Assembly: GCA_000467715.1 (NCBI GenBank)
Contig: AJFK01000510.1
Coordinates: 30,555 to 94,554, forward strand
Length of the DNA stretch: 64,000 nt
Reading direction: 5' to 3'
Source: Hysterium pulicare CBS 123377
Lineage: Eukaryota; Ascomycota; Dothideomycetes; Hysteriales; Hysteriaceae
A program made the position numbers and the translations under genes. The stretch's first letter is position 1. Each line of letters opens with the position of its first letter. Positions 1 through 11,800 of this stretch are shown here, one piece after another. Below the pieces are notes generated by a model. That model ran no database searches. It was not told where the DNA came from and saw only the letters and a program-made list of their open reading frames with translations.

Positions 1-258
1 TATCTGAACTTCGACTATATAATATTAGTGTCGCGGATATGGGGGCGATAATGATGCCTCGAATATCAAAGTCCATGTATTGGACCATTAAACTGTTCGA
101 ATATTACATCTCGATGGGACCCTGTGAAGTGAAGTACCAAATGGCTGAGTCCATCCCAAAAGCTTGGCAAAGTACCACATACAACCTCAAATATCAAACT
201 AACTCGCAGCACAATCTCAACCCCCACTCCGGACCTCTCAACCTCCATAAACGCCACA

Positions 259-1191
259 ATGTCCACCGCAACATCAAACCGATCCCTCAGACCCATTTCC
301 ACCGCCGCACCCTCTCAACACGCACAACCCCAACCTACCATCGCGCAGCAGCGGGGCGGAGGAGGTGGTGGAGGAGTAGGAGCAATGACGGCACCGACTC
401 CGAGTCCAACGCCTGGACTGAGATACCCATCGAACAAGAAAACAATCTACGATCGGAATCTGAGCCGGAGCAAGAACGCGGAGCTGAGTCGTGCGGCGTT
501 CGCGTACTTGTTTGTGGAGATGATAAGTTATGCGCAGAAGAGGGTGAAGGGGATAACGGATTTAGAGAAGAGGTGAATAATTCTTCCCCTTCCCCGACTT
601 TAACTCTCATCATACACGCATTGAACACTCTACTTCTCCTCCTTTCATCCGCACAATTCTACTGAAGCATACAAACAAAAAATCTAACTCACCCATCAAC
701 CCAGACTAAACGACCAAGGCTACCCCCTAGGCCTCAAACTCCTCGACCTCCTCCTCTCGCGCTCCCCCTCCCTAACATCCCCCACCCTCCGCCCAACCCG
801 CATCCTGCCCCTCCTCCAATTCATAGCGCAAACCCTGTGGCGGCACCTCTTCAACCGGCCCGCCGACGCCCTCGAGCGCTCCGAATCCGACCCGGCGCAA
901 TACATGCTCTTCGACAACGACCCGCTCGTCAACCAGTATATTTCCCTGCCGCGCGAAATGAGCCAGTTGAATTGTGCGGCGTTTGTGGCGGGCGTCATTG
1001 AGGGGGTTTGTGATGGGGCGGGGTTCTCGACCGAGGGCGTGTCGGCGCATAGTGTTGGGGAGGAGGGAGCTGGGGTGGGACAGCAGGCGAGCGGGGCGCA
1101 GCAGATGTGGCCTGGGAAGACGGTTTTCTTGATTAAGTTCCGGGAGGATGTGCTTGAGAGGGAGGAGATTTTGGGGAGGGGTGGGTCGTGA
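259..1191 (+). CDS. trs31: TRAPP complex subunit Trs31 (TRAPPC5)
   Basis: Core subunit of the TRAPP tethering complex, a guanine-nucleotide exchange factor for the Rab Ypt1 in ER-Golgi traffic. Two exons, 259-572 and 705-1191, joined by an intron with GTGAAT donor and CCCAG acceptor; the spliced product is 266 aa. Residues 1-60 are Ser/Thr/Pro/Gly-rich with a poly-Gly run and are probably disordered. From about residue 63 the text KTIYDRNLSRSKNAELS opens the Bet3-family fold, followed by FAYLFVEMISYAQKRV and, across the splice, LNDQGYPLGLKLLDLL. The late segment LNCAAFVAGVIEGVCDGAGF is the typical Bet3-superfamily helix and strand. The length fits the family (yeast Trs31 is 283 aa). The start is the ATG nearest the conserved part with an open upstream leader. 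Family assignment is from recognised motifs; the splice is supported by phase and by restoration of the conserved block. Confidence 0.93.
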
Positions 1192-2117
1192 GGTTGGGTA
1201 GTGAGACGGGTCTCTTGGTGAGGAGTGTAAGGAGTGTGGGTTGTTGAAGATACGGCTTTTGCATTTGGGGCGTTTCCGGGGATATAGGAAGAGCATTTTC
1301 GGGCGTTATGGATTTGTTAGAGGGGGCGTAGGGGATACGAAGAGATAGAGGAGAGCAGAGGAGAGAATAGTTATCAAGAACAGTGCTACAATTCGAAGCA
1401 CTGCTGGATGAAATGCACCAAAAACTGTTGGGCCAACTAACTGGTACTCATTAGACTTCCAAAGCGTGGCATCATCTTGTAGAATTATATACTCCACAAT
1501 GGAGGAAAACTAAGTTTTACGCAGTACTCTCAAGAGCAGACATGTGCGAAGCTCCACCTAGAATTTAGACCGACTTTGCAACATGAGAGGGCTTTAAGTA
1601 GAATGAGTCGGCACGCCTCAAGAATGTCGTATATAACATAACCTACTGTGCGTTGTAGCGTACTCCTCATACATACAAGGCGCAATGATAGACCTTAACG
1701 CACCAGCACGATTGCCCCAACACGTTGTGCAAGACCAGACTCCTACAAAGATGCTTCAGCTTGTGCAACAGCTAGACTGAAACACAGCAACCTCCTCGGA
1801 CGTACTGTATCCCGAGGTCAAAGTCAGCCATAGCAATAGAGGGTAGCGTTGTCGTTCATCATAGTCTAAACCACCGTACGCATATCCTCCTGCTCAATGT
1901 ATAGTTCTACCGAAGAGAGTCAGTATTGCAAAGAGGTGTTGAAGCAAGACCGTAAAGAGGCGTTAAAGCACGGGGATCAACGCATGGAGTCCGCTTATGC
2001 GGAAAGTACTGGACGCTTACACTTAACATACACTCCAGTTCCGAAGTTTTACTGAAAGAGCGAGCGCTCATACCGGACAATTCCAGATATTGGTGTGTAT
2101 GCGTGAGTAGAAACATT
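1192..2117. other. Intergenic, trs31 / las1 (convergent)
   Basis: This 926-bp stretch separates the 3' ends of two convergent genes. I see no convincing coding sequence. A 63-codon minus-strand frame at 1306-1497 has a hydrophobic C-terminus but no partner exons and no recognisable family, so it is not called. The length is more than two terminators need; a short non-coding transcript cannot be excluded. Confidence 0.5.
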
Positions 2118-3842
2118 TCAAGGCGTATCATCCTCTCGTCCCGGGAGTCTAATCATGGTAGTTTCCGATGCCACTGCCATTGCTTTCGGATCGTAACTAT
2201 TTGAAAGTGTGCCAATGGGCTGCCGTTTCCACATGCCTTGCCATTTCTGCCATCCGGCTGGAGGTGCATCTGGATCCACCAACTCGACATCGTCAACATC
2301 CATATCTTCTGTTTCCACTCTGATGAGAGCCTTCTCGGCATTATCAACACGGACGAGCGCTTGCGATTTGGCATGTAGAGCGGGTTCGGTGTTCTCATTT
2401 CGGTCGTGAATGCTCGTGGCTCCATCTGGGTCCGTCAATTCGGGCTCTCGGATTCTGCTGATTGATGTGATTTGAGGGGGTGGTGAGGAGTCTTTGATCA
2501 ATAGCTGGCTATGAGGAGGCATTTCTGAAGTATTTCCGAGAGAAGCTTCGTATATTGGAGCCCATGTGTCGTAAAACAATCGATCCTTGCGAATTTTGCT
2601 CTCATCTAAGAGAGCTTCGGCAAGCTTGTGATTCCACAGTGTTGGATTCGTGAAGCATAGGCCCATCACATCTTCCCAAAGTTGTGGGTTGATTCTCTTT
2701 CGGCACTTCGCCCATTCATCAGACGTTAGGATATGTAGAAGCCACTTGAAGATGGCTTCACGAGATGGATCAGCTAAGATGGGCAGGGAACCTGTCGCTC
2801 TGTTCAGGAAGTCCATCATGCGCACAACGACTATGCGTAAGAAACTCCATTGGTGCAATGAGAGGTGTTGAAGCAGGTAATCCCACATGAGGAACGCGCC
2901 TTCCATCTTATTGCTAGGTCTAATTTGTCAGTAACGCATATCAAAGGGGGGAATCAGACTTACTTCTTGTCAGACGGAATGATAGTCCTCTCATCTACGA
3001 GAACCTCTGCAAGTAGCTCAAGATTATCAGAATTCGCCCCGCAAGATTTAATGCATGCCACAGTCGCCATTTGTCCAGCTTGGGATGTTATCTTGGCAGC
3101 TTCTTTTGCTTTGTGGAGCTTCATCTTTTCCTTTAATTCAGACCTACGTTCATGCAAGTATGATTTTACGATTGCTCGAAGGTCCTCTCGGAGCTTTCTC
3201 ATAGTTTCCTGGTAGTGGATGCCATTTGGGCTCTTCGCGATTATGACGTCGAGTCTCTGCCAGTAAAAGTGCCATAGCCAATTGAGTGACTCCTGAGCGA
3301 CAGCCTTGAGAGCCATCAGAGATGGCATCTCCCTGTGAACTATGGAGTGCCGGATTTCTACGAAGCTGAGAGGCAGATCAAGCGTTCTGGCTGTTTCATC
3401 CATCTGGATCTTTCTGGCAAGGTTCTGTCCTGTGTCGCAGAATCCAGTGACAAACCTGACGCTATATGTTAACACCAGCATCTAAGCAGGGGTATGGGTT
3501 AGATAGGGTTGAAGAAATACCTGCTAATCGCCGAAGCATATAGCAAGCGTAGAGAATGATGTGAAAGCTCATTCTTCTCTTCTTGTAGAATGACATCAAC
3601 GAAGTTCACCGTAGAGTCGAGTGCAAGAGGGATTTCAAGTTTCCTTGCCCTCCATGCAATTACCTTGCGATGATGTTAGAACCATGGGCTCGCTCATTCT
3701 GTCTGATAATGTGTAGACTCACCCGGTTCACTGCATCCTGTCGCTTATCGTCGTCCTTGTACTCGCCCAGTCTGTACAGTTTGCGACGCAGTTCAGCGAG
3801 CTCTGTTACGTCTCGCCAGAGGGTTACGACAAATCGAGGCAT
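2118..3842 (-). CDS. las1: Pre-rRNA endonuclease Las1
   Basis: HEPN-family RNase that, with the kinase Grc3, cleaves the C2 site in ITS2 during 60S maturation in the nucleolus. Four exons on the minus strand: 3842-3723, 3663-3521, 3455-2964 and 2913-2118; phases agree and give 516 aa. The N-terminus MPRFVVTLWRDVTEL is the usual Las1 start, followed by a basic helix region and FVTGFCDTGQNLARKI. The catalytic HEPN signature R-H-x3-H is RHSIVH at residues 123-128, the same arrangement as the yeast active site, so the enzyme should be active. The C-terminal tail AGWQKWQGMWKRQPIGTL, near residue 480, matches the Trp-rich tail that contacts Grc3. Upstream in-frame ATGs exist to 3938, but MPRF is the family start. 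The 3' neighbour trs31 converges on it. Confidence in identity is high; exon ends are inferred from GT/AG and frame. Confidence 0.93.
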
Positions 3843-4482
3843 GCTGCATAACAAGCTGATGCATTGGGCTTCAACTCGAAGCCCAAGGAAGCTCGAACAC
3901 AACGTTTTGGTGATTGCGATTAGATTCTGCTCAACCACGGAATGCCGACGTGAACCGGTTGAAATTTCCTTCTAACTTTAAGCTTATTCTTAGTCTCGGT
4001 TCAGCACCAATCACAAACAGCTACACATAACGGCAGTGGAGTGCCATCGTGAAACCACGAAGACACAAGCCAGCCCTTTTAGAATGGGCAGCAAATCAGT
4101 CTTCCATTCCTCAGCAAGTGAGCACTACGTACTACCCGACGATAAGAATTGCCCGACTGCTTCGAATCGTAGAAACAGCCTAGCAAAATCACTAGCAAGT
4201 TTGAGAAACGGGGAGTTATTGAGCAACACACTTTCGTGTCGTGTTTCGTGGTTTGTACATATGTAGCTGTCTTTACGATACTACATCGGCTTTCGCCGTT
4301 CTTGCATACATAGTTTTCCATCCGTCCGCGAGGACGCGTAGCCCGCCGATGGGTAACAAGGGGTATCATCGATCGTCCCATCTTTTCCCGAACACCCAAA
4401 CCCAACGCTATGCAAAAATGTAAGAAAATTGGGCCACCGAAGCAGGTCAGCTAAACGACCTGTTTGAAACGGGCCGAACCAA
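3843..4482. other. Intergenic, las1 promoter side
   Basis: The 640 bp upstream of las1 and downstream of the next minus-strand gene carry no supported gene. Several overlapping frames of 60-108 codons occur on both strands, none with coding character. Two CCAATCA elements lie at 4007-4013 and about 4475-4481; the first is about 165 bp upstream of the las1 start codon. Confidence 0.5.
4007..4013 (+). promoter_or_regulatory. CCAAT box upstream of las1
   Basis: CCAATCA, the preferred site of the fungal CCAAT-binding (HAP) complex, about 165 bp 5' of the las1 ATG; orientation of these sites is flexible. The short motif can occur by chance; the position is what makes it plausible. Confidence 0.3.
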
Positions 4483-5637
4483 TCACAACCATCCATATCC
4501 TAATCCGGCGTCCTGCACCGTACGTTGTTTGAGCTGTTGAAACCACCATTCCTTGGTGTAGGTCTCATCGTCATCGAAAAAGAAACTCTGTCCCTCCATG
4601 TTGGCTGGGAGCTGCTGCTTCGTGTCCAAAGGCCATTGCTGGGATTCTTTTGCTGGTGGTTCATCGACGCTTCCGTCATCCGAACTTGCGTCTTCATCGG
4701 CGTCTTCATCGGCGTCCTCCTCTGGCTCAGGCGGCTGCCAGGTTTCCTCCAATTTCAGTCCCTTTCCAGTCCCTTGAAGTAGACCCGACGATTGCCAGGA
4801 ATGAGCGCCTTCTGGGAGATCGTACAGGCCCATGCCTACTAATTCCTTTCCCGAGTCCTCCATGTCCTCGTCTTCAAGGCCCGAGATTGATTTCTTATCT
4901 TCTTCGGTTGGTGGATATTGAATAGGAAGAAAGTCTGATGCAACAACCTCCGACATTTCACGCTGGGCCTGGTTACTCCGCACCCAATTCTGGACGTGCC
5001 AAGAAGTAGGCTCACTTGCAGGAGTGGAGTATGACGACAAAGCATATGATGCAGGTCGTGGTTGCCGAGGGATATCTTGCCAACTGGCCTCGGAGAAGTA
5101 AGATCCTCCACTCGTTGGCATGTTCTCGTTGGAATGCGAGAATGTAGGTATATTGCGCATTTGATCTAGAAGTGCCGAGCTCCGGCCAGATGATGATATA
5201 CAGTCAGATTCAAAACTGGAATGTCGACCGGATTCTGATGCGTAGGCAATCGAGGTCATGTTTCCTTGTGTGGGTAAGGGTTCGTATATTGAAGAACGAC
5301 TCGGCACATGGAATTGGTTTGATGAAGGATGCCAGCTCATAGGTCTTAATGCTTCCCTCCTTTCCGCTACTGTTTCCTGGTCTCCTCCTGTCAACCCGAA
5401 CATCATGTTGTAATGGTCATCCAATGTAGCATAACGTTTCACTCCTGAGGTCGTTTTCCTCCTTTCTAGGACCTTCGGGCTATGATGAGTGCTTCGGGGC
5501 TTTTCTATCCGAGAAGATCGATGTCCGCAATGGCTTCCTGAGCTACGTGATAATCGGCGAGTAAGCTGTGAGGCGGCGATTTGTGTGGAGATGTCGTTGA
5601 CCTGAGCATGATGCTCTGAGGGAGCGGTTGAGGTCAT
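4483..5637 (-). CDS. Conserved fungal protein, acidic and mostly disordered
   Basis: I do not recognise a named family. The uninterrupted frame encodes 384 aa, rich in Ser, Pro, Glu and Asp. Residues 25-65 are basic and Ser-rich (LTRRLSRSSGSHCGHRSSR). A block around YATLDDHYNMMFGLTGGDQETVAERREALRP looks structured and is the most family-like part. The C-terminal third is acidic: EDADEDADEDASSDDGS is encoded by a 12-nt tandem repeat. The protein ends in aromatic-rich QSFFFDDDETYTKEWWFQQL and GLGYGWL, which may be a conserved docking motif. There are no membrane segments. The start at 5637 has a poor context (T at -3). An upstream exon at 5831-5816, spliced over a 143-nt GTAAGT...TTAG intron to 5672, stays in frame and would add 17 residues beginning MVLVPRTQLL with a better start context. 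A nuclear or cytoplasmic regulator is conceivable, but that is only inference. Confidence 0.75.
   Translation of the reverse strand: MTSTAPSEHHAQVNDISTQIAASQLTRRLSRSSGSHCGHRSSRIEKPRSTHHSPKVLERRKTTSGVKRYATLDDHYNMMFGLTGGDQETVAERREALRPMSWHPSSNQFHVPSRSSIYEPLPTQGNMTSIAYASESGRHSSFESDCISSSGRSSALLDQMRNIPTFSHSNENMPTSGGSYFSEASWQDIPRQPRPASYALSSYSTPASEPTSWHVQNWVRSNQAQREMSEVVASDFLPIQYPPTEEDKKSISGLEDEDMEDSGKELVGMGLYDLPEGAHSWQSSGLLQGTGKGLKLEETWQPPEPEEDADEDADEDASSDDGSVDEPPAKESQQWPLDTKQQLPANMEGQSFFFDDDETYTKEWWFQQLKQRTVQDAGLGYGWL
4688..4718 (+). repeat. 12-nt tandem repeat inside the acidic-protein gene
   Basis: Two exact copies of GCGTCTTCATCG followed by a partial third copy. They encode the minus-strand acidic run EDADEDADEDA. 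Length variation here would be in frame. Confidence 0.7.
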
Positions 5638-5831
5638 TGAGAAAATAACAAAGAGTACGAGTAGTTGTGTTCCTAATAGCAGACAAAGTGTGCAGCTGTG
5701 AGAAGTGATTCAAATATGGACGCATGGGAACTGGTACGCCAGAGGTGGGACATCTGCATAGGTATATGGTGAGCCAAGACATGTAGACAAATTGGGAAAT
5801 ATGGCTGGGACTTACGAGGAACAAGGACCAT

Positions 5832-8800
5832 GTCGTGTTGGCCTCGGTGTGGTTCCAGGAATAAGCTAGATAGCCATCATGCCACTATGTATGGAAATAT
5901 GCAGTTAAGCGGAAGTCATTTGCGGGACTATGAGAAAGTGGTCGTGAAGGAACGGCGGCTTGGGAACAGGCAGGCCAGTAGTGGCACGGCTGGAACGCGA
6001 GGAGAAACTGATCAACAGAATGAATTATGGACTACCTAGCCGACGAAAAGCCAATAATGATCAAATCACAGGACTACTAAAGGGAATTTCAGCGCGCGGG
6101 TATGTATCATGGCGCAACGGAGATCCGTGCCGCATACATGACGGCCGGTCTGAGAGACGACAAGGGAAAGACAGCACTCTCACGACGATGATGCCAGCAG
6201 TAGTGCGACTAGCTCGCCGGGACTCACGAGCGACTCAGCTGGGCCTCAAGCCAGAGCTGATTGCATGGGGCGGTGGCCGTCGAAGCGGTCAAGCAGGCTG
6301 GAAACTAGGCCGGTGTCGTTGTTGGACGAGGGAAGATGGTGCATTGCTCGCACTCGGCAGCTCGAAAGGTGTCGACAAGAGAGCAGGCAGGCCACGATTA
6401 GCCGCTTGACAGGATGGGCATAATTCTTATTATTGGCAGGTCGGCGGCGACACAGGTCGCGGGGGAGCAGGCCAATGGCAGCAGCAGGACGGGTGTGATG
6501 GGGGTTCAGAAGGGCAAGATCTCGTGTCGATGGGTACCCACCTCAGGGGGTTTTTGGCTGCAGTTTCGGAGAGAGTGGAAGGGTTGAGGTTGGCTGGCCC
6601 AGCGCAAATTCACGCCCACTACCCACCGCTGCTGCTCACGACGGACACTCCTGCTGGTCGGATGCTGTATGGGCGGCGGTGCTTGGGTGACATGGGCCAC
6701 CCGCTTGGTTTGGCTGCGCGATCTGGGGCCTTCTGCGGGAGAAGCATCAGGCAGCTCGATTCACAAGTCGCTTTTCCCAGCCGAACGGCTTTACCAGTTT
6801 TCCAGAATCACCGTGCAACCGGCCTGTTCCCTGCAGCGGACGCCTGACTTGACAGCACTTGCTTAGGCGGTGCAACCGGCCCACAAGCAACAAGTCGCAT
6901 GCTGCATCAGACGGCCGTCGCTGCTGGGGTGCACATGCAACGGCACCGCCGCAACACGGAAATTGCAGCAATCAGGATTCACAGGCAGATCACAGTCCTT
7001 CAGCCTCGCTGGCACCTGAGCAAGCACCCGTCTCCCCCAGCGTGGGACACCACCTCGGATGTCTGGGACGACTGGGATCGTGCATTTGCGCGCTTTGCTG
7101 GCTAGGCTGCGCCGAGAAAAAGCACAAAGGCCTTTCCTGCCATGTGGAGCGGTTTGGGTCTGAAACGGTGGAGGATGCTAACTGCTCCAAAGGAACATGC
7201 ATGCTCTGTTCAGAGGGCCACCGGGGACATAACTCGGGAACACGATGCCAAAAAAGAGCCACCAACAGTAGTCATATGTCTGAGCCTCATGTGCGTAGGG
7301 GCGGAGTTGGTACGTAGTCGTAGAGTGCACCACGGGAAAGACCACCCAGTCAAGCTGACGATGGGCATAACGCGCGTTCCTTGGGGCCTCAACTAAACTA
7401 ACAGATTCTATATCGAAAACTCTTCAAGCATATTCCGTCTGCCTAGCCAGTAGCCGCTCCGTACCCAGCAGCGAGGGTGCCTTTAACCATCCACATGGAT
7501 ATTCCGTCAACCGTCAGCCCAGCCAGGAGCGCAGGAACGGCATCGTGACTTTTGTCTGGCGCCTCCTCATTTACCAAAAGTCAAGTGCAACTGGCCGGCG
7601 ATCGCCACGAAGGAAGCCGTGTTCACTGTCCCCGACTTAGGCTGTGTGACGCGGTGACCAAGCAAGGCGAATAGAGCAGAATGCCTAAAGTTAAGGGGTT
7701 CGTAATGCCTGCCACTATCCAGAAATGAGGAGTCGATCGAAAAGAGGAGCTGCTCGCTAACTTAAAGGATGACGGTCGTCTGAGTCTGCTTAAAAGGGAT
7801 CAATCATGCTCCCCACCCGCAGACGGCGACCAGGCTGTAAGCGGCAATGCGTCTGATAGTAGCTTGATAAGAAAAGTCCCCGGCCATCTGGCGACGAGAT
7901 TGCAGCCGAAGCGCCGATAAACCCTGGTCGTCATCCCGCCGGGATGATCGACAGCGGTGGTCGTGGTGTTGAGGAGTCTGGTTGGACGCTGGGCTCACGA
8001 TCCGCTGTCGCTGCCAGGGGGCCCGGTCTGCTCAGCATCTGGAGAAAGGCGGACCAGGCACTTTCTCTGGAGAAAAACCAAATTTGCGGGCGTGCATGGA
8101 TTACGCGTGCACAGGCCGAAGGAAGTCCAAAGGCTCCTCGCTTGGCTGCACCCAGGAACGCCATCGAACTGCTGGTCGGATGCTGGTTGCTGACGCAATA
8201 AATCCAATCATAATGAAAACAGTCTTTAACAACTGGACGGCACGGCCAGCTGCTTATGCTGGCAGAGGAGGAATCGGAATGCGAAATAATCAACGCTTGC
8301 AATTTGGACCCCCGTTGTTGTTGTTGTTGCACGCTTTACGAGTCGTACTGTACCGTGTATCTGCCAATACATACCAGGTCCCATGTATTCGCCGCCTGAG
8401 TCGTATGCATCCGCATTCGCATCCCACGCATCAATATTCAAACATGACCGCAGCCGACAGATTCCGGCTTGCTCTCCTACTTGGTCGTTTGCAACGCGCA
8501 ACGGTGCACGACAATCATCGTCGGACCGCGAAGCAGCCTTGGAGCACTGCCGTGCGGAGTACTTGTTTGCCGCATCTCACGCAGCAACAGTGCATCAAGA
8601 CCGGATTGTCTGGCTACATTGGTGACGCTTACAGGCTGTGTCCTCAGGGTTCTGCACGCCTGTGACTGTGAATGCGAGGGGTATGAATTGCAGAAGGCTC
8701 GGAAGCCACGACACTAACCACTACCGCCTGTGCCAGCAACAGAGCGGTGGGCCTGTCTGTTGGAATCACAGTTGAAGGCAGCAAGCCGCTGTTTCAGCAG

Positions 8801-11800
8801 CGCCTCCGTTTAGCTGGTCACAACCATGCCGTGTGCTGGAGTTTGGAAATATAACGGGAAACTGTGGATTCTAGCAGCCTCATCAGCCTAGCTATATGCA
8901 TCACGGCAAGACACAGAATGAAAACCCTTAAATGACGTACCCCCGCGAGTCCCACGAGACGGGTGGGTCCAAACGTGGCGTCGCATCGTGAAAAGAAAGG
9001 CAGCGGCATAAGCGGCATCGTCCATGATCAGGATCGAGAATGCGCACATCCTGCTAAAGCCCCTTGCGTCGAAAGACTCGTGCATGTGGGTGGAAAAGTC
9101 TTCTGATGAGTGGTGCAAAGAAGCCAATCGTCAGCGCCGTCTAATGCCGTCGAGTCCGTCGGTCTCTCACAGAAGCCTAACGCAGGCAAAGTCGAAGGTG
9201 ACAAGGCTCGTTGGAGTGACTGGAATTGGATAGGGCCGGGCTTGGTTGGTCTTTGCTGCACTGTGAGATGATCGCTCCCCAGTCAAGATGCAACACTCCC
9301 TGGAATAACAATTCCCTTTTAGTTTATCGTTTTAATGACTCTTGTCCTGCGTTCTAGACCGTCAAACACTGGGTTACTACTCTCGGCTTCCGGCCTGCAC
9401 GCCCCAGCAATAATGTGTCAATCTGTCTTAATACACATTGGTACGTTCCCACCTTGACTCAGCAGGCTTGAATTATCCGACGAGCCACCCGATCGGGCAG
9501 TCGGTGAAGTGTACCTTTGGAGCGCAGATGCACCCCCAATATCTGCCTGTCATGCGCACTTCGAAAAGCCACAGCCAAACCCAACGACCGGTTGGCTGCG
9601 CCTGTACAACTATTTGCCAGCGAGGAAACGGAAAAGCAAGATTATGGCCTTTCATAGCTCTTAACCGACGGCCTCCGCCTGCGCACCATGGAAACTATAT
9701 TCACAGCAAAGCGGCAACGTGGAAGTGACATTTGCAGTGTCGTGCTTGTTGCTGACGGCTGGAAAACTCTGTTTTAGCGACTGGCCGGCGTGCCACACGA
9801 GCAAGACAAAAGCGAAAAAGCATCCGCTGCAGGCTGCCTGTACCTCTAGCATGTAGCATCATGCACCTTGTCTCAACTGTTGTTTGTCCCTCGATGGTGC
9901 TATGTGCTCTAGCGTTATATCGGACCTGAGGCGACTACTTTCGTTACTCTGGAATGCCACTGCTGAAACCTTGAGCACAGTCTCGATCCTTGTTTCTTCC
10001 ATCTAATGCAAGGCAGTACTGCGGTCATGGCGAGCTTATTATCCTTTCCTCCTACTTTGTCGCGTTCCACTCCTGCCTTCAGACGAGCTGACTCCGTTTC
10101 GTGCGTCCCCGTTCAATGCAGATCGGGGTCGCCTTACTTGGGAGGCATACTGTCAGATCCTGGTCTTGGCCCGCGGTCAGCACGGAAACAACCGCAATCA
10201 CGGCAATCACTATTGGGGGAATGACATTATTGCGCAGCAGTTCCGACAAATGATATATCCGAGGTCGGAACGACTTCATGCTTATCCCTCAAGCAGTCAT
10301 AGAGCCCGCCCATGCCTGTTACACCATAAGCCTGGGGCCTGCATCTTTAACGACAATCGTTAAACATGCTCCGGCTGCTGCTGGCCATACTTTATTATTT
10401 TACCATGCAATGCAGATCTTCTGTCATACTACCGTTGACGTTTCTGTCAGACCTGCCTTGTGGCAGGCAATAAAGGAGATCTACAGAGTACTGTGGCAGA
10501 GTGGGAACCTGAACTCGTATAACCCACTATCTCTTTAGCATGTCTACTTCTTCTTGGCCTTGTACCGTCATCTGTCGGTCCTTGTTCCGGACTTACTGGC
10601 TGACGAAGCTACGCTTGTCTATGCACACTCTCCTCCTCACCCGAAGCCATCCCACCGTTTGCTCACTGCTCAGGCATCACCTAATAAGTATCTATCAAGG
10701 TGCCTGCATTGTCTCATCCTCCAGGCTAAACTCATCCCGCCCTCGTCGATCAGCCTCCAAAACATGTACCGTGGTGAAGACCACATCTTCCCGTCTATTT
10801 TTGGACCACCCAAGGAGCCCGAAGCCTTGCCGTCCGCTAAATAGCCGAGGCCAAATCCGAAGTATTGCAATCTGATGGAAAACGTCGGATGTTGCATCAG
10901 TTCTTTGGGTACGGGGTGCAAAGGAATTTCATCACTGGTAGAAAACAATTTGGCAAAATCCCGATTCCGACACAATGCGTAGATCACGGGAGTTTCGAAC
11001 CAGACCCAAAGTTGCATGCATGTGCCGTCTCAAAACACACCGCTGCTAAGCTGGTCGCGACACTACGGAACAGTAGACGCAAGAAAGAAATCTTCCTTGC
11101 GTCCCAAGATCAATCTCGATTCAATCTTCTCCAATATTCCTCTCTAGTAACGCTAGTGTCTGTAGTGGGTAAAATCAACCCCTCGCTGATTTCCCAAGGC
11201 ATCGCATCTCGGCAGCAGCCAAGTGATCACACAACGCCAGCACAACGATGAGAATCAGACCATGAGAGACAAAACAGAGTGTAACTCAAAGTATTTGCCT
11301 GCCTAGGCTGCTTATAACAAGCTTCATAGGCAAGGCGTGGAGCCCTACTCTGCCTATACGTCTTAGATCATGAAAGCAATGCGAGAGTTTTGATCAGCAA
11401 GCCGGAATAATATATGCTAGGACAGCCAGGCTTCACTGCTCACCTGGAACGCCTATCGGCATTTACCAATCGGCCTCCGCATGATCTTTCGCAATTGTTC
11501 TTCCTTGTCATCTCATCTTCTCTCCACTCTTATACACCTACCCAATCTAGCAATTGATGAAAGACCTTTCCTTTGCATACTCCACATTTCACGCGTTCAA
11601 CTTTCCCCTGCCAGTCAGCTTCTGACCGGACAACTTCACGTCAATCATTCGGACTTTCTTTTTACTTGGCCAGGACCGTCATACATACCCTTCTCTCATG
11701 ACGTGTTTCCTTCTTTGACCACTTGCCGTCACCGCCTCATCCTCTCGAAACTTGCTCATCGGCAAGATTGTCTCCGCACTGGAGGTTCCGTTCGCTGTCC

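Noticed and set aside
1306-1497. 63-codon minus-strand frame with a hydrophobic C-terminus
   Set aside because: Too short, no family, no promoter or partner exon evident.
5960-8665. Long open frames in the gene-free block (149, 152, 133 and 227 codons)
   Set aside because: They overlap one another in several frames and on both strands, contain no recognisable motif and have no neighbouring exons with matching phase; GC-rich non-coding DNA gives frames of this size.
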